From the NCBI GenBank assembly GCA_045538535.1, contig JAZSRN010000025.1:1-21962 (forward strand): 21,962 nt of DNA, read 5' to 3'. This DNA comes from RUG14219 sp045538535. GTDB taxonomy: Bacteria > Cyanobacteriota > Vampirovibrionia > Gastranaerophilales > Gastranaerophilaceae. Shown here in pieces: positions 9,010 to 15,849 of the stretch. Below the pieces are notes generated by a model, which was given only the letters and a program-made list of their open reading frames with translations, had not been told where the DNA came from and did not search any database. The position numbers and the translations under genes are program-made. Each line of letters opens with the position of its first letter. The stretch's first letter is position 1.

Positions 9010-9969
9010 TTAATGTTTGTAACTTGAAATTCCTGTCATAATCATTGAGATATCGTATTTGTCACACATTTCAATAATTTTGTCATCTTTCATCGAACCA
9101 CCCGGCTGAATAATCAATCCGATACGATTTTGAACTGCGGCATAAATACAATCTTCAGAAGAAATCATTTCATCTGAAACCAAAATTGCATCTTTAGCAG
9201 AATCAGCAACAACATTCAAAGTTCCTTCAATTGCAGCGAGAGCGTTTGTATAACCTTGTCCGATAGCTAATGTTTGCAAATCTTTGACAACTACAGCCGA
9301 ATTTGTTTTCGCATGCTTTACAACCTTCCACCCAAAAACTGCGTCCTCAACTTGTTCCACTGTCGGTTTAACTCTTGTAACCACTTTAAATTTGTTTACA
9401 TCCAAATCCGCATCATCTCTATTTTGGAGCAAAACGCCAAAAGGAGTAACTTTAATTTCTTCAAACAACATTTTTTTATAACTTTTTAATGAAGAATTTA
9501 GCTGCACAATTTTCAAATGTGCATTTTCCTTCAATAATTCAAGTGCTTTAGGTTCATAATCAGGAGCTATTACCGCTTCAACAGCCATTGAGTTTAGATG
9601 TTTTGCACTATCATAATCAACCGTCTGCGAAAAACCAACCGTTCCGTTATATGAACTCATCGGGTCACAATCAAAAGCCTTGGTATAAGCTTCGTAAATA
9701 GTTCGACCCAAAGCCACCCCACAAGGTTTTGTATGTCGAACTATCGCAACTGCGTTTACATCATAAAATTCAGAAGCTAAATTTAAAACTTCAGTCAAAT
9801 TTAAAATATTATTGTAACCTAATTTTTTATCATTCAAAACCGTATACGCCACCGTTAAATCTGCATTATACAACTTTGCATATTGATGAGAATTTTCCCC
9901 GCATTTCAAATCAGCTATTTTATTTAATCTAAGTATTTTTAAATTATCGTTTTCAGAAATTTCGTACAT
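9010..9969 (-). CDS. Stand-alone AICAR transformylase-like protein (PurH C-terminal domain homologue)
   Basis: 319 residues matching only the AICAR formyltransferase half of PurH; the ~200-residue IMP cyclohydrolase domain is absent and ATG with AGGG upstream confirms a complete start. Recognisable landmarks in order: LKCGENSHQ (21-29), VRHTKPCGVALG (77-88), DPMSSYNG (102-109), GVLLQNRD (178-185), FGWKVVKHAKTNSAVV (212-227), IQPGGSMKDDKII (287-299) and a terminal MTGISSYKH. Several usually conserved residues differ: the Lys of the KH pair is Arg78, SAFGG reads SSYNG, GxGQxSR reads GQGYTNA (238-243), and FFPF is missing. It may use another formyl donor, be a weak enzyme, or be a paralogue of a full PurH elsewhere. 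It is first in a group with dCMP deaminase and a uridine-kinase-like gene. Confidence 0.8.
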   Translation of the reverse strand: MYEISENDNLKILRLNKIADLKCGENSHQYAKLYNADLTVAYTVLNDKKLGYNNILNLTEVLNLASEFYDVNAVAIVRHTKPCGVALGRTIYEAYTKAFDCDPMSSYNGTVGFSQTVDYDSAKHLNSMAVEAVIAPDYEPKALELLKENAHLKIVQLNSSLKSYKKMLFEEIKVTPFGVLLQNRDDADLDVNKFKVVTRVKPTVEQVEDAVFGWKVVKHAKTNSAVVVKDLQTLAIGQGYTNALAAIEGTLNVVADSAKDAILVSDEMISSEDCIYAAVQNRIGLIIQPGGSMKDDKIIEMCDKYDISMIMTGISSYKH

Positions 9970-10009
9970 ATCTTTCCCTTAAAAAACTTCCCTTTAATCC
10001 TTTGTTGTA

Positions 10010-10015
10010 ATTGTA
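10010..10015 (-). promoter_or_regulatory. Probable -10 element (TACAAT) for the AICAR-transformylase-like gene
   Basis: On the minus strand TGA-TACAAT forms an extended -10 box about 40 bp before the ATG at 9969. A convincing -35 is not seen (TATGAA at 17-bp spacing). Its position in the divergent gap to the 10135 gene supports it modestly. Confidence 0.4.
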
Positions 10016-10074
10016 TCATATACTCAAAATTTTTCATAGCAAAATTTTACAACTTATATGAAATATTAAGCATG

Positions 10075-10103
10075 TTGAAATATTTTTACTCTTATATTAT
10101 TAT
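10075..10103 (+). promoter_or_regulatory. Sigma70-type promoter for the 10135 gene
   Basis: TTGAAA (10075-10080), a 17-bp spacer and TATTAT (10098-10103) make a good housekeeping promoter. Expected transcription start is near 10110, which excludes the upstream in-frame ATG at 10072 and supports initiation at 10135. Confidence 0.65.
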
Positions 10104-10134
10104 AAGAATAATAATTTATAAAGTAGAGGGTAAT

Positions 10135-10788
10135 ATGAGCAACATCGGAATTACAGAAGGAATGGGTAAAAAGATTGTAGAAGCTTTGAAAAAGCAAACC
10201 GAAGTTTCAACAACAGAGGAAACAACTTCAGCAATCACAATGAATATGGGGGACACAGAACCTCAAATTGAATTTGTAGAACCACAAATTACACCAGAAG
10301 AAACATTTGTGGAAACTCCTACAACAAATATGTACGAAATGCCGCAGCAACAAGAAACATTTATTCCTCAAGCTGCGTCTTTTAACACAATGCAAAGTCA
10401 AACCTTTACACAACAAATTCCTAATGTACAACCTACAGGATTTACAGCAGCAACAATAAATAGTGCTGATGCGGATTTTGATATGCCGACTAATGTTGCA
10501 GTATTAAAACAATTAATCACACAATTGCCTACAGGAGTTACAAAACAAACCGGTGCACAAATTATTAAACAAACAATGGAAGCACTTGGTATATCTATGA
10601 AAAGTGTGTTGCAAGAAGCACAACAAGTTCAAGAAAGTTTGAATAATTCCTCTCGTGAATGTCAAGCAAATATTATAGAATATAAACGTCAAATTGCACT
10701 GCTTGAGAAACAAACTCAAACATACCAAAAACAATACGCTGTGCTAAATGACATCATAAGTCTATTTATTCAAACAAATAATTATTAA
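10135..10788 (+). CDS. Unrecognised Gln/Thr-rich protein with C-terminal coiled coil
   Basis: 217 residues from the ATG at 10135, preceded by AGAGGG with a 4-base gap. I do not recognise a family. The N-terminal helix-like segment MSNIGITEGMGKKIVEALKK is followed by a long low-complexity region (residues ~21-118) rich in Thr, Gln, Glu and Pro. An ordered-looking core (about 122-155) reads DMPTNVAVLKQLITQLPTGV and TGAQIIKQTMEALGISM. The last ~60 residues, with heptad-like spacing (VLQEAQQVQESL, then IIEYKRQIALLEKQTQTYQK), are a predicted coiled coil. There are no signal peptide or membrane segments, so it is cytoplasmic. The architecture suggests a scaffold or adaptor. It converges with the HD-GYP gene, sharing four bases at the stop codons. 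Confidence 0.8.
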   Translation: MSNIGITEGMGKKIVEALKKQTEVSTTEETTSAITMNMGDTEPQIEFVEPQITPEETFVETPTTNMYEMPQQQETFIPQAASFNTMQSQTFTQQIPNVQPTGFTAATINSADADFDMPTNVAVLKQLITQLPTGVTKQTGAQIIKQTMEALGISMKSVLQEAQQVQESLNNSSRECQANIIEYKRQIALLEKQTQTYQKQYAVLNDIISLFIQTNNY

Positions 10789-11561
10789 ACAGCAACTTTT
10801 GTCGCAACCTTGTTTTCAGCATTTACAAGGGCATTAAAGACAAACGGATGAATATTTCCGGATTTTACATCCTTATAAATAATCGTCAAAGCTTCTTTTG
10901 CATTTAGCGGTTGTTTATAAGCTCGCGCCTCTCTAAGCGCAGAATATTTATCCGCTAACGCCAAAATCTGTAAATTTATATCTGCCATAAAATCGTTTTT
11001 TACTGCCGGATAACCGCTATGATTAGGGTTTTGGTGATGGTATCTTATCAAATTTAAGGTTGTCGGGTCAATATTTGTATCTTTCAAAAGTTCATAACTC
11101 AACTCAGGATGTCGATGCATAATTTCTTGTTCTGCAGCATTAAGCTTTGCCGGTTTATTTAAAATTTCTTTCGGGATAAGAACTTTACCTAAATCATGCA
11201 AATACGCAGCATCTTGAATTGCTTTTTTATTAACATAAGGTTTCAACGCCGCAGGCAAATTTTCGGCAATATTCATTGCAACATTTTTGGTTTCTGTGGC
11301 ATGCCCTGCTTGCAAAACTCTTAACTCTTCCATATTCAAAACCGTAGGCGCATTCATTTCTTTCAAAATATTTTTAATATTCGGATTTGTTTCAACTTGA
11401 TTACGAATAAAATTTTCAGAAGTATACTTTCCGACAGAATTTATTTCAATTCTATCCGTCTGCAAATCACCCCTAAAACTTACCGTCCGAGGAGTTTGAT
11501 TTATTCGAATATTTGAGCTAATTCCGCCCACACCAAGCGGTCTTATAAATTCAAATCCCAT
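10785..11561 (-). CDS. HD-GYP domain protein (putative cyclic-di-GMP phosphodiesterase)
   Basis: 258 residues. The HD-GYP domain spans ~80-250. Metal-ligand positions are all visible: H87 (QAGHATET), H122-D123 (LHDLGK), H151 (HRHPELSYELL), H175-H176, and D204 (LALADKYSAL); G183-Y184-P185 is the GYP motif. The usual HHExxDGxGYP reads HHQNPNHSGYP, so the third-position Glu is Gln and a Gly is His. This may tune, but need not abolish, c-di-GMP hydrolysis. The first ~75 residues are a disordered-looking segment with VSFRG at 27-31; there is no receiver or sensor domain and no signal peptide. The Shine-Dalgarno is weak. A pilus operon nearby makes a motility link attractive but unproven. Confidence 0.84.
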   Translation of the reverse strand: MGFEFIRPLGVGGISSNIRINQTPRTVSFRGDLQTDRIEINSVGKYTSENFIRNQVETNPNIKNILKEMNAPTVLNMEELRVLQAGHATETKNVAMNIAENLPAALKPYVNKKAIQDAAYLHDLGKVLIPKEILNKPAKLNAAEQEIMHRHPELSYELLKDTNIDPTTLNLIRYHHQNPNHSGYPAVKNDFMADINLQILALADKYSALREARAYKQPLNAKEALTIIYKDVKSGNIHPFVFNALVNAENKVATKVAV

Positions 11562-11665
11562 TAAATTTACACACTAAAATTTCTACTACACTACTTTATG
11601 TTTATATAAAGGATTTGTATTTTTAAAAATTGCCCAAGATTTACAAAAAATTAAGGAATGTGAAA

Positions 11666-12697
11666 TTATTTCACATCAATAAACTGTCTAAGCTCTGAAA
11701 ATATGTCTTTAATTTCGGGAGATACATCTTCAGCACCCGCAATCTGAGTTTTAACGATTTGCGCAAATTCCGCCTTTTTAAATTCGTGTAATCCTCGTTT
11801 TTTAAACATTTCTTCCAAATTTTTGGCCATTGGTAAATTTGTATCAATATCATCAGCATCTCTAATCGAAATGTTGGCCAACGCAACCGCTAAAGCCTTT
11901 TCAATCAAATGTAAAGGCAACAAATCTTCAAATTCACCGCAATTTATAACATGAACTCTATCTCCCGTACGCAATTTTGGCGCAATTTGTCGATAATTAT
12001 CTTGTGCATCACTATCCAACAGAACGAAAATCGGAATTCTCAAATTCTGCGAAAACTTATAAAAATATTTTACAACCTGATTTTTACCACCGGCAGAAAT
12101 TATATAAATGCCGTTTTTACCAAAATCATACCCACAAACTTTTGCAAACACCGGTAATAAAACTTCTTCCGTAATCCCTTCTGCCAAAATTATCTTTTCT
12201 AAAGGAAACTTAAAACCTTCATTTTGACGAGTTTTTTTAATATCTGAATTTGAAGCCAAAGCTTTTAACCATTTTAAATTGAAGGGCAAATTTTCATCTT
12301 TCGCTAATTCCAAAAAACTTTTATAATTTATTTTGTTTTTCAAAAATATATTTACACTATCCGAAATTTTAAAAATTGAATTTTCATAATCATAAATGCG
12401 CTGATTAATAACGTAATCATCTTCCAAATCATAGCCTAAATTTTGCAAAGATGAATTTATTATTTGCTCAGCAACATTTTTTACCCAAACATAATCCAAT
12501 TTTTCTATATCATTTTTTTTAATTGACGGAAAAATTAAAGCCATAGAAATAACATCTTTGAATACTCTCAAATATTTCTCTTCCGGAATTTTGAAACGAG
12601 TAAGTCTGTCAATACAAATCATTAATTGTTCTTTTGTCAAAAATTTTGTTTTTATATTTTGCAACATTTCTCCACGTAATATTTGTTTACATTCCAT
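11666..12697 (-). CDS. Stand-alone OLD-type TOPRIM domain protein
   Basis: 343 residues. From ~166 onward it resembles the TOPRIM nuclease part of OLD-family proteins: KIILAEGITEEVLLPVF with catalytic-type Glu173 (and Glu177), GGKNQV (203-208), FVLLDSDAQD with Asp228 and Asp230 as the DxD pair, and FEDLLP (256-261). The OLD N-terminal ABC-type ATPase is missing: no Walker A or signature motif is present. Instead residues 1-165 are an unrecognised, mainly helical region rich in Lys, Ile and Asn. The ATG at 12697 is only 3 bases from a minus-strand TATAAT, so a start at 12667 (MLQNIK, preceded by GTGGAG) is possible and removes 10 residues. No ATPase or methylase partner is adjacent. Predicted metal-dependent nuclease or primase-like activity; true role unknown. 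Confidence 0.72.
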   Translation of the reverse strand: MECKQILRGEMLQNIKTKFLTKEQLMICIDRLTRFKIPEEKYLRVFKDVISMALIFPSIKKNDIEKLDYVWVKNVAEQIINSSLQNLGYDLEDDYVINQRIYDYENSIFKISDSVNIFLKNKINYKSFLELAKDENLPFNLKWLKALASNSDIKKTRQNEGFKFPLEKIILAEGITEEVLLPVFAKVCGYDFGKNGIYIISAGGKNQVVKYFYKFSQNLRIPIFVLLDSDAQDNYRQIAPKLRTGDRVHVINCGEFEDLLPLHLIEKALAVALANISIRDADDIDTNLPMAKNLEEMFKKRGLHEFKKAEFAQIVKTQIAGAEDVSPEIKDIFSELRQFIDVK

Positions 12698-12731
12698 TAC
12701 ATTATAGCAATTTTTTTATTTTTGTTTTTTT

Positions 12732-12737
12732 TATAAT
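12732..12737 (+). promoter_or_regulatory. TATAAT box in the divergent TOPRIM / cysteine-peptidase-like promoter region
   Basis: The 58-bp gap between divergent genes holds TATAAT on the plus strand here and TATAAT on the minus strand at 12701-12706, so both genes probably start within this gap. Neither has a convincing -35; the DNA between them is nearly all T or A. Confidence 0.4.
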
Positions 12738-12755
12738 AATGTAGTGGAGTAGGTA

Positions 12756-14162
12756 ATGGTTTACTATAATAATTATTTTCAAAATTATCAACAAGTGAAT
12801 TATAACACAAACGGAAAAGCAAAAACTGCAAAAGTTAAAAAAGCAGTCAGTGAAACTCCGGTTGTTCAAAAAACATCCTTTTGCGCAACAAATCCAATAA
12901 TCAATGAAATACCTTATGACAAGGCACAAAACGCATCTTCATTGAGAACAAGACTTACCGGCAAAGATGAAATTGCAAAATATAACGAAGTTTTGAAACA
13001 CTGTGACCGAAACACAAAAAAACAATTAGATGCATTATTAAAAGGCGGAATTCTTTTAAATAACAACTCAAACGACAAAACATCCGTTCTTGATAATTTG
13101 CACAAAATTTGCACAAGCCCAAGAGCCAATGGTCTAAATGCAAAAACAATTGTACAAGATACTGTAAACGCTCTTTACAATCCTTATGTCATAAATCAAC
13201 AATTCGGCGATATTCCTAACAAATACTCAGCCTCTGCAATTGATTCATATTTGGGCGCAGAAAAAACCGATGCGGCAAAAAGAACTCAAGCCAAAGAAGA
13301 AATCAACGTTCCACACTCCGGAACTTGCGTTGCCGCAAGCATTGAATTTAATTTAGCTAAAAAACACCCTGCTGAATTTGCAAGATTTGCTAACGGATTA
13401 TCTTCTCCTGAAATGGCAGTTAAAAAAGAAATCAGTTTGACAAACCTAACTGAAAAAGCACTCGATGCAGTTTGGCTTTTAAACGCGTTTGAAATTCCGC
13501 ATCAAACCAAAGATTTTGACAAATCTGTAATCACCATTGCGCCGGATAAAAATGCAATCATTCGTGCACAAATTCAAACCACAAACAGAGATGCCGGCGA
13601 ACGTTCATCACTTGATGTTTTGATGCAATCTGCATTTATGAACGTAGGTTCTCAACAAACATACAATTCTCTTTCCGACAAAAGAGCCGGTAAATTCAAC
13701 CAAAATGATAAAGGTTTAATCGAGTTTGAAAAAACATTTACCGAATCTATTGTCGAAGATAAAAGCAAAATGTCCGTTACTTATCAAACCGTAGACGAAA
13801 ATGCTCGTTTAATCGGATATGAAACAGATTTCAACACAATTAAAAACCAAATTTCAAAAGCAATAAATCAAGGTGAAAACGTTATTGTAGGTTATACTCA
13901 AACCGATAACAACAACACCATAATCAATGGTCACGAAATTACTATCACAGATATCAAAACCGACAAAAACGGTAAAATGATTTTTGTATGTAACGATACA
14001 GACGATGGAGTTTCCAAACCGGTTGAGTATTCTGAAGACTATTTAATTCCAAAAATTCATCATGCCGGATTACCTGAAAATGTTGTTCAAAATGATGTAA
14101 AAATTACAGAAAATTGGGTTGAAAGTTTAAAATCATATAAAGAGATGAAGATGGCTGCATAA
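12756..14162 (+). CDS. Putative papain-like/C39-like cysteine peptidase-fold protein, cytoplasmic
   Basis: 468 residues; ATG is preceded by GGAG with 6-base spacing. I do not recognise a named family, but the arrangement resembles papain-like/C39-like enzymes. Cys191 lies at a helix start in HSGTCVAASIEFNLA, His393 in a strand-like NGHEITITDI, and Asn413/Asp414 in FVCNDTDDG, where C39-like peptidases place a final catalytic residue. Residues 1-60 look disordered, with VQKTSFCA at 37-44; 60-185 are mainly helical; 225-340 are of mixed character. There is no signal peptide or membrane segment. It could be a peptidase, a transglutaminase-like enzyme or an inactive scaffold. A 5'-nucleotidase-family gene follows on the same strand after 93 bp. 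Catalytic triad assignment is inference. Confidence 0.6.
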   Translation: MVYYNNYFQNYQQVNYNTNGKAKTAKVKKAVSETPVVQKTSFCATNPIINEIPYDKAQNASSLRTRLTGKDEIAKYNEVLKHCDRNTKKQLDALLKGGILLNNNSNDKTSVLDNLHKICTSPRANGLNAKTIVQDTVNALYNPYVINQQFGDIPNKYSASAIDSYLGAEKTDAAKRTQAKEEINVPHSGTCVAASIEFNLAKKHPAEFARFANGLSSPEMAVKKEISLTNLTEKALDAVWLLNAFEIPHQTKDFDKSVITIAPDKNAIIRAQIQTTNRDAGERSSLDVLMQSAFMNVGSQQTYNSLSDKRAGKFNQNDKGLIEFEKTFTESIVEDKSKMSVTYQTVDENARLIGYETDFNTIKNQISKAINQGENVIVGYTQTDNNNTIINGHEITITDIKTDKNGKMIFVCNDTDDGVSKPVEYSEDYLIPKIHHAGLPENVVQNDVKITENWVESLKSYKEMKMAA

Positions 14163-14255
14163 TTTATTTAAGAATTGTTAAGGATTTTAAAAAATTCAGC
14201 AATTAAATTTATTAGCAACGTTTAAATTATCGACACATAAAACAAAAGGTATCTT

Positions 14256-15761
14256 ATGATAAATTCTGTTCCTCCTAATAACTCTCAACAAACATCAAGA
14301 ACAAGCATTCTCACTATTGGAGATTTACATGGCAAAATGACCAATATGGAGCGAATTTACACCGCAACAAAAGCATTTGACAGATTCACTCCGTCTCAAC
14401 CTACAGACAAATTAAAACTTGCCTCCGGCGATATTATTTTGGGACTTGATTTAAAATCCAACACCGTAGCAAATCGTTTTCTTGACTGGTCCGGATTTAT
14501 CGCAAACGCGTTAGGTAACCACGAAATGGACGTTTTGCCGGAAAACTTATCTAAACTTTTCAAAAATTCAAAATGCAAAACTCTTGCCGCTAATATAAAA
14601 ATTGAACCAAATAGCAAAATGAACGGCACAATTCAAAAATCTATTATTCACGAAGAAAACGGAACAAAATACGGAATCATAGGTATTGCACCATCAGATG
14701 TTTTGGAAAGAGTAAAACCTAACCAAACAATGCGCGAAATTCATGTCAACGACCTTGAAACAACTATCAAAGATGTTCAAGCCGAAGTTGATAAACTTCA
14801 AGCACAAGGAGTTAACAAAATTATTTTGTTGTCACATAGTGGCTTAACTAATGACAAAATTATTGCTCAACAAACAACCGGCGTTGATATTATTTTAGGC
14901 GGACACTCACACGACCTAATAACCGGAATTACCGAAGGTAAAAATCTTTTCAAATCAAAATCAGGCGAACCCGTAGTAATAACTCAATACGGCAAAGACG
15001 GCGATTACGTTGGACAATTAGACGTTGAATGGGACAATCTAAAAGGAGTCATTACAAAAGTCCAAAATTCTATGACAAAAACACGTGCCAATTATACAAG
15101 AGTTTTACCGATAAAAGCCGCCGTAGAATCTATTATCGGAAAACCTGAAATTTTAGGCAAAATTTCAAAAGCCGCACCGGCACCTAAAAATCGACTTATT
15201 GAACCAAATGCACATGCGAACTTTATTGCAGATTCAATGAGATACGAACTTGGAACAGATATTTCAATTTTAAATATAGGAAACATCAGAGGCCACTTCA
15301 CAGAAGGTGTTGTAGATTCAAGATTAATTTCAGATATTACGCCATTTAAAGATGATATGGTCGTAGGAAATCTTTCTGAACCGGACTTAGTTCGCATACT
15401 TAAGCAAGGTGCCAAATCAATGGTCAATGTCGGAAATAAACCGGGAATTATAATAACTTCCGGCATGAAATACGACATTACCAAATCAGGCGAAATTAAA
15501 AATCTCAGATATATTGACAAAAACGGAACAGAAACTTTAATTGATATAGAAAATCCAAACCCTAACAAATTCTATAAAACTGCAATGGATGATTTTGTAG
15601 CAAAAGGTGGAGATGACTATCTGCCGAAAAATGAAAATCCTACATTTATCGAAAAACATTATAAAATAGACAAAGATGTTCTTGCGGGTCAACACCTCAA
15701 AAAACAAGAACAACCGGTTGAAATTAAAGATGATGGCCGAATAAAAATTATCGAAGGATAA
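14256..15761 (+). CDS. 5'-nucleotidase/UshA-family metallophosphoesterase without signal peptide
   Basis: 501 residues, ATG preceded by AAGG at 6-base spacing. The N-terminal metallophosphoesterase domain (~15-265) has all metal motifs: D23-L-H25-G, G58-D59, GNHEMD (87-92), H194 in LLSHSG, and GGHSHD (215-220). The C-terminal 5'-nucleotidase domain (~310-475) has the substrate segment LNIGNIRG (339-346) and a KGGDDYLP loop near the end, where the family stacks the nucleobase. It therefore probably hydrolyses nucleoside phosphates or related esters. Members are usually secreted or periplasmic, yet this one starts MINSVPPNNSQQTSRTSILT with no hydrophobic leader, suggesting a cytoplasmic enzyme or unusual export. 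The trpS promoter lies just downstream. Confidence 0.88.
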   Translation: MINSVPPNNSQQTSRTSILTIGDLHGKMTNMERIYTATKAFDRFTPSQPTDKLKLASGDIILGLDLKSNTVANRFLDWSGFIANALGNHEMDVLPENLSKLFKNSKCKTLAANIKIEPNSKMNGTIQKSIIHEENGTKYGIIGIAPSDVLERVKPNQTMREIHVNDLETTIKDVQAEVDKLQAQGVNKIILLSHSGLTNDKIIAQQTTGVDIILGGHSHDLITGITEGKNLFKSKSGEPVVITQYGKDGDYVGQLDVEWDNLKGVITKVQNSMTKTRANYTRVLPIKAAVESIIGKPEILGKISKAAPAPKNRLIEPNAHANFIADSMRYELGTDISILNIGNIRGHFTEGVVDSRLISDITPFKDDMVVGNLSEPDLVRILKQGAKSMVNVGNKPGIIITSGMKYDITKSGEIKNLRYIDKNGTETLIDIENPNPNKFYKTAMDDFVAKGGDDYLPKNENPTFIEKHYKIDKDVLAGQHLKKQEQPVEIKDDGRIKIIEG

Positions 15762-15786
15762 CATATTTAATAATAAAGTTAATTTA

Positions 15787-15799
15787 CACTTTTAAAGTG
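15787..15799. promoter_or_regulatory. Dyad CACTTT-T-AAAGTG overlapping the trpS -35
   Basis: A perfect 6-bp inverted repeat about a single central T overlaps the -35 hexamer of the trpS promoter, a classic position for a repressor site. No long leader or T-box-like structure follows, so if trpS is regulated here it is at initiation. Confidence 0.35.
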
Positions 15800-15819
15800 G
15801 ATTATATTTATGTTATAAT
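15791..15819 (+). promoter_or_regulatory. Sigma70-type promoter of trpS with extended -10
   Basis: TTTAAA (15791-15796), a 17-bp spacer and TATAAT (15814-15819) preceded by TGT form a strong extended -10 promoter. Expected start near 15826 gives a leader of about 24 nt containing AAAGGAA. Confidence 0.7.
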
Positions 15820-15849
15820 TCTTCTGCAAAGCGAAAGGAAGTGCGAGCG

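Noticed and set aside
10072..10134. Longer N-terminus for the coiled-coil protein
   Set aside because: The extra codons overlap the -35/-10 promoter, and ATG at 10135 has a ribosome-binding site.
12702..12929. Small hydrophobic minus-strand frame over the divergent promoter
   Set aside because: Phe/Ile/Cys-rich translation of AT-rich DNA, overlapping the start of the peptidase-like gene and without a ribosome-binding site.
15092..15568. 158-codon minus-strand reading frame
   Set aside because: Antisense inside the 5'-nucleotidase gene, whose motifs run right through the region; treated as a shadow.
11666..15761. A multi-gene anti-phage defence island built around the TOPRIM protein
   Set aside because: No ATPase, methylase, restriction enzyme, reverse transcriptase or toxin-antitoxin pair is adjacent, so only the single protein is reported as interesting.
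15762..15849. T-box or tryptophan attenuator before trpS
   Set aside because: The promoter is only ~30 bp before the start, leaving no room for a structured leader.
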